The translations under genes were made by a program, and so were the position numbers. A DNA stretch of 64,000 nt from CAKXIK01 sp050947015 (GTDB lineage Bacteria > Bacillota > Clostridia > Oscillospirales > Acutalibacteraceae). The stretch spans positions 1 to 64,000 of the forward strand of contig JBMNVT010000004.1 in assembly GCA_050947015.1 (NCBI GenBank). Reading direction: 5' to 3'. The notes below the pieces were generated by a model. That model was given only the letters and a program-made list of their open reading frames with translations, ran no database searches and was not told the DNA's origin. Positions 8,465-17,142 of the stretch are shown here, in pieces (position 1 is the first letter of the stretch; each line of letters begins with the position of its first letter).

Positions 8465-8537
8465 GGCTCATTCGTTCAGATTCAGTGTGTAGGCTCATTC
8501 GTTCAGATTCAGTGTCGGTTCATTTGTTCAGATTCAG
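8465..8537. repeat. Three direct copies of a 21-bp motif upstream of ldh
   Basis: The core GGCTCATTCGTTCAGATTCAG occurs at 8465-8485 and 8492-8512 exactly, and at 8517-8537 with two changes. Spacing is 27 then 25 bp, so the copies fall on a similar helical face. They sit between the proS and ldh promoters and could bind a regulator; no protein is identified. Confidence 0.8.
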
Positions 8538-8616
8538 AATGTCGACAAAATCCACCCATTGCGGCTTGCATTTATTTTATTCGACCAATAACGACCTACC
8601 GAATCAGTAATTTTGC

Positions 8617-8645
8617 TTGCATCCGGCCAAGGCTGGGAATATAAT
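8617..8645 (+). promoter_or_regulatory. Sigma-A promoter of ldh
   Basis: TTGCAT (8617-8622) and TATAAT (8640-8645) with a 17-nt spacer, about 135 nt before the ldh start and 80 nt after the triple repeat. Confidence 0.75.
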
Positions 8646-8782
8646 GAAATCGGCGAATAATCGCAGGCGAAACGGCAAAACTGAAACCGTGCAGCCCGCG
8701 GCTGAAATCGCAAAGCGAAGGATGTGACAGCTTGAACTCTAGGTTTCAAACTGCTGATTCTACGGAAGGTGAGGAAGAAAAA

Positions 8783-9733
8783 ATGACAACCGACAAAAGA
8801 AAAGTTGTGCTGATCGGCTGCGGCATGGTGGGCATGAGCTACGCCTATGCGCTGCTGAACCAGAATGTGTGCGACGAGCTTGTGCTGATCGACGTGGATA
8901 AAAAGCGCGCCGAGGGCGAAGCAATGGACCTGAACCACGGACTTGCATTCAGCGGAAGCAATATGAAGATTATGGCGGGTGATTACCGCGACTGCAGCGA
9001 CGCAGACATTGTAACGATCTGTGCCGGCGTGGCGCAAAAGCCCGGCGAAACAAGGCTCGACCTGCTGCAGCGCAACACCGCTGTGTTCAAAAGCATTATT
9101 GACCCCGTTGCAGAAAGCGGGTTTAACGGGATTTTTCTGGTTGCGACCAACCCGGTGGATGTGATGACGCGCATCACGTGTTCGCTTTCCGGTTTTAACC
9201 CGCGCCGTGTGCTTGGAACCGGCACCGCTCTTGATACCGCGCGCCTGCGCTATCTGCTTGGGGAGTACTTTAACGTGGATCCCCGCAACATGCACGCTTA
9301 TGTGATGGGCGAACACGGCGACACTGAATTTGTTCCGTGGAGCCAGGCGATGCTCGCCACCAAGCCCGTGGAAGAAATCTGCCGCGAATCCAACGGAAAA
9401 TACTGTGCGGACGAGCTGCAAAAAATAACCGAGGAAGTTCGTACCGCCGCTTATAAAATCATTGATGCCAAGCGCGCCACCTATTACGGCATCGGCATGG
9501 CGCTCACCCGCATCACCCGCGCCGTTTTCGGCAATGAAAACAGCGTGCTGACCGTCAGCGCCAAGCTGCGTGGGGAATACGGCCAGAAGGACGTTTTTGT
9601 GGGCGTTCCCTGCATCGTAAACCGCAACGGCGTTCAGCGTGTTCTGGAGCTGAACCTGACCGACGACGAATTGGAACTGTTTGCTGCCTCATGCAAAGCA
9701 ATGGACGAAAGCTACAGCGGAATCCGCCTCTGA
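8783..9733 (+). CDS. ldh: L-lactate dehydrogenase
   Basis: 316 residues, normal for bacterial L-LDH, which reduces pyruvate to L-lactate with NADH and so recycles NAD+ in fermentation. The Rossmann motif GCGMVG is near residue 12, followed by LIDVDKK for NAD specificity. VATNPVDVMT and the active-site GEHGD with His178 are in place. The ATG at 8783 follows GGTGAGG; the 17 codons before it are untranslated. It stands alone between its own promoter and a terminator. Malate dehydrogenase is the main alternative; overall sequence favours LDH. Confidence 0.93.
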   Translation: MTTDKRKVVLIGCGMVGMSYAYALLNQNVCDELVLIDVDKKRAEGEAMDLNHGLAFSGSNMKIMAGDYRDCSDADIVTICAGVAQKPGETRLDLLQRNTAVFKSIIDPVAESGFNGIFLVATNPVDVMTRITCSLSGFNPRRVLGTGTALDTARLRYLLGEYFNVDPRNMHAYVMGEHGDTEFVPWSQAMLATKPVEEICRESNGKYCADELQKITEEVRTAAYKIIDAKRATYYGIGMALTRITRAVFGNENSVLTVSAKLRGEYGQKDVFVGVPCIVNRNGVQRVLELNLTDDELELFAASCKAMDESYSGIRL

Positions 9734-9790
9734 TTTCGCTGCGCAGCCGCAAAATCAGATCTGCAGCAGTTTTCGTTTCGGCAGCCTTAT

Positions 9791-9847
9791 AAAAAAACAA
9801 CAGCGCGTCTCGGAGAACAAACCTCCCCGGGACGCGCTGTTTTAAAA
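9791..9847. terminator. Bidirectional terminator between ldh and the FAD operon
   Basis: ACAGCGCGTC and GACGCGCTGT form the stem. A-rich sequence (AAAAAAACAA) on the left and TTTTAAAA on the right let it end ldh on the plus strand and the FAD-enzyme operon on the minus strand. Confidence 0.85.
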
Positions 9848-9867
9848 TAACTGTTTTTTGACCGGTT

Positions 9868-11469
9868 TCATTCTGCCGGAATTTGAGCCTGCCGTTGCAG
9901 CAAAATTTGCTCGGCGCAGCGGATACCGTCCGCCGCCGCGGAAATAATACCGCCTGCGTAACCCGCACCCTCGCCGCACGGGTAAAGCCCCCTAACGGAA
10001 ACCGATTGCAGGGATTCGCCGCGGAGGATCCGCACCGGGGACGAACTGCGCGTTTCCACGCCGGTGAGTACCGCATCTGCCGAAGCGAAGCCGTGCAGTC
10101 GGCTGTCCATCATACGGATTCCCTCCCGCATTGCCGCGCAGACTTGTTCCGGCAGACAGACCGCCAGGTCGGCCGGAGTTACTCCGCGGGAATAGGACGG
10201 ACGAACCGCACCGAACCCGACGGAAGCGCGCCCCGCAAGAAAATCACCGACCGTCTGTGCCGGGGCACGGTAATTCCTGCCGCCCGCCGAAAACGCCGCT
10301 GCTTCCAGCTGGCGCTGAAACTCCATACCGGCCAACGGAGCGTCGGAACCGAAGTCCTCGGTTCCGACGCCGACCAGCAGCGCCGCATTGGCATTTTCCC
10401 GGTCGCGCGCCCAACAGCTCATGCCGTTGGTCACCACACGCCCCGCTTCCGACGCGGCAGCCACCACCTCACCGCCGGGACACATACAGAATGTATAAAC
10501 TCCACGACCGGACGTCGTATGCACCGCAAGCTTGTAATCCGCAGCCCCGAGCGCAGAATGACCGGCAAACTTACCGTACTGAGCGCGGTCGATCATCCGT
10601 TGGCTGTGTTCAATGCGCGCACCGACCGAAAACGGCTTCTGCTCCATAAAAACCCCTGCCTGCAGCAGCATTTCAAACGTATCGCGCGCGCTGTGCCCGA
10701 TTGCAAAAACAGCACAGTCCGTTTCCAGTTCGTAGGCGGCTGCATTTTCCGGCTGTACCGTAAGACCGCGCAACTTACCGCCCTCTGCATAAATACCGTC
10801 CACACGGTGGGAAAAGCGAAATTCTCCGCCCAGCGCCTCAATTCTTTTTCGCAGCGCTGGGATCACCAGATGCAGCCGGTCGGTTCCAACGTGCGGTTTC
10901 GCATCGTAGAGAATTTCTTCCGGTGCGCCGCAGGCTGCAAACTCTTCCAATACATAGCGGATATGCGGGTCCTTTGTGCCGGTGTTCAGTTTTCCGTCGG
11001 AAAAGGTTCCCGCGCCGCCTTCTCCGAACTGCACATTCGATTCCGTCTGCAGCTCTCCTGTTTTCCAGAACTGCTCCACGTTGCGCGTCCGTTCTGCCAC
11101 CGTTCTGCCGCGCTCCAATACAAGCGGCGCCTGCCCCGCCCGCGCAAGCACCAGCGCTGCAAAAAGCCCCGCAGGGCCGCTGCCTACAACGACCGGCCTT
11201 CTTTGGGGCACGGGATATTTTTTGACGTCATAGCGGTATAGCTGCACCACTGAGGCATTTTTAGGAAGGTGCGGCAATGTTCCGTTAATTTCGGCGTCAA
11301 TCGTGGCCGTAAAATGGATTTCATTTTTTCGGCGCGCGTCAATCGAACGCCGGTAAAGCCGGGCACTGCGCACAGATGTTTGCCTGACATGCAGCGCCGC
11401 ACAGACGCAGCTGACCAAATCCTGCTGCCGGTAATCCAGCGGCAGAGAAATATTCTGAATGCGAATCAA
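9868..11469 (-). CDS. FAD-dependent dehydrogenase (COG2509-type)
   Basis: 533 residues. An N-terminal region of ~90 residues precedes the FAD dinucleotide fold, GSGPAGLFAALVLARAGQAP, near residue 95. Then come QFGEGGAGTFSDGKLNTG and a C-terminal GLYPCGEGAGYAGGI flavin motif. This pattern is that of the uncharacterised FAD-dependent dehydrogenases related to the BaiN/HI0933 enzymes. The TTG start at 11469 overlaps the TGA of the preceding gene (TTGA), and the protein then begins with the common family sequence IRIQNI. Its reaction is unknown; an electron-transfer or reductase role is inferred. Confidence 0.85.
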   Translation of the reverse strand: MIRIQNISLPLDYRQQDLVSCVCAALHVRQTSVRSARLYRRSIDARRKNEIHFTATIDAEINGTLPHLPKNASVVQLYRYDVKKYPVPQRRPVVVGSGPAGLFAALVLARAGQAPLVLERGRTVAERTRNVEQFWKTGELQTESNVQFGEGGAGTFSDGKLNTGTKDPHIRYVLEEFAACGAPEEILYDAKPHVGTDRLHLVIPALRKRIEALGGEFRFSHRVDGIYAEGGKLRGLTVQPENAAAYELETDCAVFAIGHSARDTFEMLLQAGVFMEQKPFSVGARIEHSQRMIDRAQYGKFAGHSALGAADYKLAVHTTSGRGVYTFCMCPGGEVVAAASEAGRVVTNGMSCWARDRENANAALLVGVGTEDFGSDAPLAGMEFQRQLEAAAFSAGGRNYRAPAQTVGDFLAGRASVGFGAVRPSYSRGVTPADLAVCLPEQVCAAMREGIRMMDSRLHGFASADAVLTGVETRSSSPVRILRGESLQSVSVRGLYPCGEGAGYAGGIISAAADGIRCAEQILLQRQAQIPAE

Positions 11470-12746
11470 CTGTTTCTTCCCGCCTTTCCTGCTGAGCGCC
11501 CGGCCAAAATGCCGCTGCTCCACGCCCATTGCAAATTATACCCGCCGCAGAGACCGTCCACGTTGAGCACTTCTCCGCAAGCAAACAACCCGGGAACACG
11601 CGTGGATTCCATTGTCAGCGGAGAAAAACCGTCGGTTTCCACGCCGCCTGCCGTCACCTGCGCCTGCGCAAAGCCGGAAGCGCCCGTAACGGGAAAACGC
11701 CAATCGCAGATCAGTCTGCCCAAAGCCGCCAGCTCACGGTCACCCAATTCTCTCACTGCTTTTCCGGACGGTTTTTCCACCACGGTGCGAAGCAGCTCAA
11801 AGCCGATTTTTTTATGGAACAGCCCGGTCAAAAACTGTTCGGTCGGCAGGTTTTGCAGCAGTCTGCGGCGGTCAAGCAGCATGGCGGTCACCTCCTGCTC
11901 CGGCCGGTTCAGCAGGGAAAGCGAAAGCGAAAGCGCCTTTCGTTTTTTGCCGCATACGGTGCCGGCTGTGAAGAATTCCCCGGCAAACCGTGAAAGCTGG
12001 AATACACAGATGCCCGAAAGCGCTCCCTGCGTAAACTGCACCTCGCCCTGCTCCGCGGTTACCGGCTGACCGTCAGCCAACAACGTTACCTTTGCTTTGC
12101 AGCGAACCCCCTTCAGAGCACGAACCAGAGCTTCTTCCGTTCGCACGGAGCAAAGTGCCGCAAAGATTCGCGTCCTTCTGTGACCGAATGCATTAAGCAG
12201 CTGGTATCCGCCCATGCCGCCGCCAAGCGAAGGAGCCGCCGCACCGCCGCAGGCGATCACCAGTTTGTGAGCAGAGACAGTTTTGGCCGCGCTGTGCAGC
12301 AGAAAAATGCCGCCGTGCATCTCTGCCGACTCAACCGGGAACCCCGTCTTTTCCGTTACGCCGCGGCCTGCCGCGCCCGCCCGCAGCAGATCCAGTACTG
12401 CGGAGGCCTGTTCCCCGCAGGGGTAAAAGCGACCTTCCTCCTCCTCAAAGGTTTCCAGACCGAGAGAATAAAAAAACTGAAGCGTTTCCGCCGGAGAAAC
12501 CGTCTCCAGCACACGCTTCGCAAATGTTCTGTCACCGAAATAGCAGCTTTCCTTCTGCGCAAAACGGTTGCTCAAATTGCAGCGGCCGTTTCCCGTTGCC
12601 AACAGCTTTTTCCCCACGCGATCCTGCTTTTCCAAAAGCACCACGCCGCCGCGGGGATTCTGCTGCGCCGCGCAAATCGCCGCAGCCAGTCCGGAGGCAC
12701 CGCCGCCGACCACCGCCACACCAAACGGCTCTTCTTTCAAACCCAT
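11466..12746 (-). CDS. BaiN/HI0933-family FAD flavoprotein
   Basis: 426 residues. It opens with the Rossmann motif VVGGGASGLAAAICAAQ, continues with LLEKQDRVGKKLLATGNGRC, which is diagnostic of the HI0933/BaiN family, and ends with GLFACGEVLNVDGLCGGYN. Members bind FAD; some reduce steroid double bonds or other enoyl groups, but most have no known substrate. It is the middle gene of a three-gene minus-strand operon and overlaps the next FAD gene by 4 nt. Two different family flavoproteins in one operon suggest a shared pathway. Confidence 0.88.
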   Translation of the reverse strand: MGLKEEPFGVAVVGGGASGLAAAICAAQQNPRGGVVLLEKQDRVGKKLLATGNGRCNLSNRFAQKESCYFGDRTFAKRVLETVSPAETLQFFYSLGLETFEEEEGRFYPCGEQASAVLDLLRAGAAGRGVTEKTGFPVESAEMHGGIFLLHSAAKTVSAHKLVIACGGAAAPSLGGGMGGYQLLNAFGHRRTRIFAALCSVRTEEALVRALKGVRCKAKVTLLADGQPVTAEQGEVQFTQGALSGICVFQLSRFAGEFFTAGTVCGKKRKALSLSLSLLNRPEQEVTAMLLDRRRLLQNLPTEQFLTGLFHKKIGFELLRTVVEKPSGKAVRELGDRELAALGRLICDWRFPVTGASGFAQAQVTAGGVETDGFSPLTMESTRVPGLFACGEVLNVDGLCGGYNLQWAWSSGILAGRSAGKAGRNS

Positions 12747-12789
12747 CGCTTTTCCGCCCTTTCCTGCTGCTTTTGACCGAACTCCATGT

Positions 12790-13209
12790 TCATCCCGCTC
12801 CCAGCAGACGGAGGCCGAACATCAGCATCACCACAGCCCCGCAAAGAATCTGCACGGCAGCAAAACCTTTTTTGCCGCGCTGCTCCGCCGGTGTAACATG
12901 AGAAAAATCCCCCGCAGCAAAACAGACCGGAATCGTCTGCCCCGGCAGCTGCCTCCACCGTTTTTTCAGGGACTGCACCGCGGCAGGACGAAGCTCGCCC
13001 TCCTCGCCCAAGTTCACCACCGGACAGGATAACGCTCCCTTGCCGCCGTGTTCTACCAAAAATCCAAGAATCTCCGCGTCCACACAAATCCTTCTTCCCC
13101 ACGGATGCCGCCACTTCAGAATTCCAAGATAGGCCAGAATGCCGCCCCCTGTAATCAGCAAAATCTGACAAGCACGCCTGACAATCTCCTGCGCTTCCTG
13201 CAGCTGCAT
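12790..13209 (-). CDS. Small membrane protein, unknown
   Basis: 139 residues with a probable transmembrane helix near residues 15-33 (ILLITGGGILAYLGIL) and another at the C-terminus (VQILCGAVVMLMFGLRLL). The middle ~70 residues (from KWRHPWGRRICVDAEI on) are soluble. The layout resembles small DUF3592-type proteins, but I do not recognise a family. The ATG at 13209 follows GGAGG. It is the first gene of the operon with the two FAD flavoproteins, 43 nt upstream of the first of them. Confidence 0.7.
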   Translation of the reverse strand: MQLQEAQEIVRRACQILLITGGGILAYLGILKWRHPWGRRICVDAEILGFLVEHGGKGALSCPVVNLGEEGELRPAAVQSLKKRWRQLPGQTIPVCFAAGDFSHVTPAEQRGKKGFAAVQILCGAVVMLMFGLRLLGAG

Positions 13210-13258
13210 TGCAAATTCCTCCGTTTTCGTTTGACTTTTTCGTCGGTAAACAAGTATT

Positions 13259-13288
13259 ATTATATCCACATGGTAAGGGAGTTGTCAA
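13259..13288 (-). promoter_or_regulatory. Sigma-A promoter of the FAD-flavoprotein operon
   Basis: On the minus strand TTGACA (13288-13283) and TATAAT (13264-13259) are 18 nt apart. The start codon at 13209 lies about 50 nt downstream. The following ~220 bp up to 13507 show no gene or clear signal. Confidence 0.82.
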
Positions 13289-13507
13289 TTTTTCTGATAA
13301 AACCGAAAACAGATCGGCGCAGGGCTGCACGACACTGCTTTTTTCTCCAGCCCCTTTCCTCCGTTCCATTCTCCGATATCATAGCAATCCTGTTGCAAAG
13401 CGATTTGGAATTTTATCACCGCTTGACTATATTCCGGGCAAAGGGCAGCCTTAACGCTTTATTTTCCGTTTTTTTAAAACAGATAAAAAATATTTTTAAT
13501 TTATGTG

Positions 13508-13536
13508 TTGACAGAAGAAAGCTGCCGTGCTATAAT
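13508..13536 (+). promoter_or_regulatory. Promoter of tRNA-Leu
   Basis: Consensus TTGACA (13508-13513), 17-nt spacer, TATAAT (13531-13536), 34 nt before the mature tRNA 5' end. Confidence 0.9.
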
Positions 13537-13569
13537 ATTCGAGCAGTCGGGGACGGCTGCAAAACAGAT

Positions 13570-13656
13570 GCGGATATGGCGGAACTGGCAGACGCGCTAG
13601 ATTCAGGTTCTAGTGAGGTCACACTCATGCAGGTTCAATTCCTGTTATCCGCACCA
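13570..13656 (+). tRNA. tRNA-Leu (anticodon CAG)
   Basis: The 87-nt class II tRNA has the acceptor stem GCGGATA/TATCCGC followed by A and an encoded CCA. The anticodon stem CTAGA/TCTAG encloses the loop TTCAGGT, giving anticodon CAG at 13604-13606, which reads CUG. The long variable arm typical of tRNA-Leu follows, then the T-arm with GGTTCAATTCC. It has its own promoter and terminator. Confidence 0.97.
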
Positions 13657-13657
13657 G

Positions 13658-13696
13658 AAAAAGCACTTTGCGAAAGCAAAGTGCTTTTTCAGTTTT
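13658..13696 (+). terminator. Terminator after tRNA-Leu
   Basis: AAAAAGCACTTTGC, loop GAAA, GCAAAGTGCTTTTT, directly after the CCA end. Confidence 0.93.
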
Positions 13697-13898
13697 GCGT
13701 GCTTTTTGCGGCTTAAAAACATGCGTTGTTTGCCGTATCGGGTAAAGCTGAATTTTAGGACAAAAGCATAGTAAGTGAGTGAAAAGACCTATCAGAGAGC
13801 ATACCGGTGCTGTGATAACGAAAAAGCTGATACGGGTTGGAAAACATATGGAGGCAGGAACGCTGAACAGCGACAGAAAAATAAAGGGGGAGACAGGT

Positions 13899-15806
13899 AT
13901 GTTGGAAAACGGTGGTTGGATTTGGGCGGAGGATCCGGCGGAAACCGATTCCTATGCGGAGTTCTATGATACTTTTTTCTACGAACAGGGAACAGCGGAA
14001 CTTGAAATCTCCTGCGACAGCAACTACGCCGTCTATCTCAACGGAAAACTGGCAGCCTTTGGCCAGTATGCGGATTTTGAACATTACAAGGTTGCCGACC
14101 GGATTAACCTTGCGCCGGACTGCCAAAAGGGAGAAAATCATTTTGCCGTGGTGGTGTGGTATTTCGGGGCGGAAAGCAGCACCTACTGTATTGGAAAGGC
14201 CGGGTTGATTTTTCAAATCAACGGGGAAAAAGGGATGCTGCTGCATAGCGGCACACAGACCGCCTGCCGGCGCAGCAAAGCTTACTGTTCCGGCGCGGGC
14301 AAAAAAATTACCAGCCAGCTTGGTTTCAGCTTTTGCTATGACGCTTCGGCCGAGGACGAATGGAAAAACGGCGAAGGAACCGGTTTCTCCCCGGCTGTTC
14401 CCGTGAAAAAAAGCATGCGTCTGTATCCGCGGCCAAACTGCAGGCTGGAACTGTGGGACAGGGTAGAATCCAGACTGATGGATCAAGCAGGGCAGAAGAG
14501 CTTTCTGTTCGACCTGCAGCGGGAGCAGGCGGGCTTTCTGGACTTGGAGCTGACCTCTGCGAAGCGGCAGAGAATTGTCATTGCATACGGCGAACACCTG
14601 CGGGAGGGACATGTTGCCCGCCGAATCGGTGAACGGGATTTCAGTGTGGAATATATCTGCAAGCCGGGCAAAAATCGTTATATGAACCCGTTTCGCCGGC
14701 TTGGATGCCGCTATCTGGAGGTTTTTTGCGAAACTCCGGTTGAAATTTCCTATGTGGGAATTCGCCCGACCATGTATCCGCTCCGGCACACGGATTTTGC
14801 CCCGTCAGACCCTCTTGACCGGCAAATCTATCAAATCTGCGTCCGTTCGCTGGAGCTTTGCCTGCACGAACATTACGAGGATTGCCCATGGAGGGAACAG
14901 GCGTTTTACACACTGGACAGCCGCAATCAAATGCTGTGCGGGTACATTGCGTTTCGGGAATATCGTGCGGCTCGCGCAGGGCTTTTGCTTTTTGCGCAGG
15001 ATCGAACCGAAGATCAGCTGCTTTCCATTTGTTGCCCGAAGGATCAGGGATTTTGCATTCCCTCTTTCTCCTTGCACTATTTCACTGCAGTGGATGAATA
15101 CACGGAATATTCTGCCGATATCTCCCTTGCACAGGAGGTATACGAAAAGCTCTGTTCGGTGCTGCAGGTTTTTCTGAACCATATCCGGAACGGGTTGGTT
15201 CCCCCGTTCGCAGGGAAGAATTACTGGAATTTTTATGAATGGCGTGCAGGTATGGATGGAGGGCCAGAGACCCCTGCAGAACCGGATCTGATTTTGAATT
15301 GTCTGCTTGTGCTTGCCCTGGAACATATGGCGTCCATCTCGTCCGCTCTGCATAAAAACAGCGCGGAGTACAGTGCGCTGGCTGACCGGCTGCGCAAAAA
15401 CATTCGTGTGGCTTTTTTGCGCCCGCAGACAGGACTATATTCGAACTTTATCCGCACCGACCTGTTCAGTGAGCTTGGAAATGCGCTCGCGGTATTGTGT
15501 GGAGCATCCTGCGGCGATGAAGCCAATGAAATTGCGCAGAAAATGATGCGCGGCAATTCAGGGCTTCTTCCCGCAACGCTGAGTATGAACGGGTTCGTAT
15601 TCGATGCGCTGCTGCGGGCGGATCGTGCTGCGGCTCAGCCGTTTATACGTTCGCGGATTCGCAGCCAATACAAAAAAATGCTGGATTGCGGTGCAACAAC
15701 CGCGTGGGAAGATGAAGAAGGAGCCGCCGCATTCGACGGCGCAGGAAGCCTTTGCCATGGCTGGAGCGCACTTCCGGTTTACTATTATTATCTGTTCGAA
15801 GTGTAA
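13899..15806 (+). CDS. GH78-type alpha-L-rhamnosidase-like glycosidase
   Basis: 635 residues without a signal peptide, so probably acting inside the cell on imported glycosides. An N-terminal beta-sandwich region (residues ~1-290) precedes an alpha/alpha-barrel catalytic region. The stretch HYEDCPWREQAFYTLDSRNQ near residue 335 matches the catalytic-loop signature of the GH78 family, with its acidic residues kept; WEDEEGA and CHGWSA near the C-terminus also fit. The ATG at 13899 has GGGGGAG about 7 nt before it, which favours it over the upstream in-frame ATG codons. Rhamnosidase activity is likely but unproven, because GH78-like proteins can act on other deoxyhexoses. Confidence 0.82.
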   Translation: MLENGGWIWAEDPAETDSYAEFYDTFFYEQGTAELEISCDSNYAVYLNGKLAAFGQYADFEHYKVADRINLAPDCQKGENHFAVVVWYFGAESSTYCIGKAGLIFQINGEKGMLLHSGTQTACRRSKAYCSGAGKKITSQLGFSFCYDASAEDEWKNGEGTGFSPAVPVKKSMRLYPRPNCRLELWDRVESRLMDQAGQKSFLFDLQREQAGFLDLELTSAKRQRIVIAYGEHLREGHVARRIGERDFSVEYICKPGKNRYMNPFRRLGCRYLEVFCETPVEISYVGIRPTMYPLRHTDFAPSDPLDRQIYQICVRSLELCLHEHYEDCPWREQAFYTLDSRNQMLCGYIAFREYRAARAGLLLFAQDRTEDQLLSICCPKDQGFCIPSFSLHYFTAVDEYTEYSADISLAQEVYEKLCSVLQVFLNHIRNGLVPPFAGKNYWNFYEWRAGMDGGPETPAEPDLILNCLLVLALEHMASISSALHKNSAEYSALADRLRKNIRVAFLRPQTGLYSNFIRTDLFSELGNALAVLCGASCGDEANEIAQKMMRGNSGLLPATLSMNGFVFDALLRADRAAAQPFIRSRIRSQYKKMLDCGATTAWEDEEGAAAFDGAGSLCHGWSALPVYYYYLFEV

Positions 15807-15933
15807 GAAAAATATCAACGGCTTTCTGCCGCACACATGCCGAGCGCCTTTCAAAAGAGGCGTTTGGGCTGCATTTGCGGAAATGCTGTTTTTGGAGAAC
15901 TTAAACAAATTTCCTCAAAAAAGCATCCGTTGC

Positions 15934-15962
15934 TTGACACTGTTTTTTCAATATGCTATACT
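15934..15962 (+). promoter_or_regulatory. Sigma-A promoter of the glycosyltransferase-GH125 operon
   Basis: TTGACA (15934-15939) and TATACT (15957-15962), spacer 17 nt. The region 15807-15930 before it has no gene; only a short weak stem is visible near 15843. Confidence 0.85.
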
Positions 15963-15975
15963 TTCCTTGTTTCAG

Positions 15976-16009
15976 GGACAATTCTCCGATGGTATCGGAA
16001 GAATTGTCC
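15976..16009 (+). other. Near-perfect palindrome in the leader
   Basis: GGACAATTCTCCGAT and ATCGGAAGAATTGTCC pair with a single bulged A and a 3-nt loop, starting about 7 nt after the expected transcription start. There is no U-run, so it is not a standard terminator. It could be an operator or an RNA-stabilising 5' hairpin. Confidence 0.6.
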
Positions 16010-16138
16010 TCTTGCATATTATTTGAAATTTGTGTTGAAACGGTGTATATGCCGGAAAACGCCAAACCGTAAAAAGAATTCTTGTGTGAACCGAAACGCC
16101 GCTTGTACAGAGAGGCGGATAAACGGAGGGAAAAGGCA

Positions 16139-17137
16139 ATGGACAAAATTTCAGTGATCGTACCATGTTTCAATGAAGAAGGTTCCATTCCGCTGTTTTA
16201 TCGGGAAATGGAGAGAGTTGCTGCGCAAATGTCCGGTACGACACTGGAATACCTGTTTATTGACGACGGCTCCAAAGACGGTACACTGGAGATCCTCCGC
16301 CGGTTACATCAACAGGATCCGCGGGTAAAATACGTTTCATTTTCCCGCAATTTCGGCAAGGAATCAGCCATTTACGCCGGTTTGTCCAACGCGACGGGAG
16401 ATCTGGTTGCAATTATGGATGCCGATCTTCAGGATCCTCCCTCTCTTTTGCCGGAAATGTACCGGGCAATCCGGGAGGAAGGCTATGATTCCGCAGCCAC
16501 CCGACGCGTTACCAGAAAGGGCGAACCTCCAATCCGATCGTTTTTTGCCCGCCGCTTTTATGCGCTGATGAATCGTATTTCCGACGTTGAGCTGAAGGAC
16601 GGAGCGCGTGATTATCGGTTGATGACCCGCCAGTATGTGGATGCGCTGCTGAGTCTGTCGGAATATAACCGTTTTTCCAAAGGGCTTTTCGGCTGGGTGG
16701 GGTTTAAGATCAAGTGGTTTGAATTTGAAAATGTGGAGCGTGCGGCAGGCGAAACAAAATGGTCCTTCTGGAAGCTGTTCCGATATTCTCTGGACGGTAT
16801 TGTGGCGTTTTCGTCCACGCCGCTGTATCTTGCTTCGTTTTGCGGCGGAGCCATGTGCTTTGTGGCGATTCTGGCAATCATCTGGATTATTATCCGTCAG
16901 CTGGCGTTTGGCGGCTCCGCCTACGGATGGCCATCGATGGCGTGCATTGTTCTGCTGATTGGCGGGCTGCTGATGCTTAGCGTAGGAATTTTGGGGTTGT
17001 ATCTTTCAAAAACATATCTGGAGGTAAAAAAGCGTCCCATTTATATTTGCAGGGAAAAGCAGGTTGATGAGCTGCATGGCAGGGATGAACGGAGCATTGC
17101 GGACGAACATGACGAAGAGATGACAAAAAAGGTGTGA
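16139..17137 (+). CDS. Polyprenyl-phosphate-type family 2 glycosyltransferase (GtrB/DPM1-like)
   Basis: 332 residues. The GT-A domain shows VIVPCFNEEGSI at the start, FIDDGSKDGT, SFSRNFGKESAIYAG, and the metal-binding IMDADLQDPP. Two C-terminal membrane helices (about 230-258 and 268-292) anchor it. This layout is that of bactoprenyl-phosphate glucosyl- or mannosyltransferases, which load one sugar from a nucleotide donor onto the lipid carrier for later transfer to wall polymers or proteins. The ATG at 16139 follows GGAGGG. The next gene is GH125, 5 nt away, so the two are co-translated. Sugar identity is not visible. Confidence 0.88.
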   Translation: MDKISVIVPCFNEEGSIPLFYREMERVAAQMSGTTLEYLFIDDGSKDGTLEILRRLHQQDPRVKYVSFSRNFGKESAIYAGLSNATGDLVAIMDADLQDPPSLLPEMYRAIREEGYDSAATRRVTRKGEPPIRSFFARRFYALMNRISDVELKDGARDYRLMTRQYVDALLSLSEYNRFSKGLFGWVGFKIKWFEFENVERAAGETKWSFWKLFRYSLDGIVAFSSTPLYLASFCGGAMCFVAILAIIWIIIRQLAFGGSAYGWPSMACIVLLIGGLLMLSVGILGLYLSKTYLEVKKRPIYICREKQVDELHGRDERSIADEHDEEMTKKV

Positions 17138-17142
17138 AGGCG

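Noticed and set aside
9883..11241. 452-codon plus-strand frame opposite the FAD dehydrogenase
   Set aside because: Shadow of a clear flavoprotein gene; low-complexity Arg/His-rich translation, no ribosome site.
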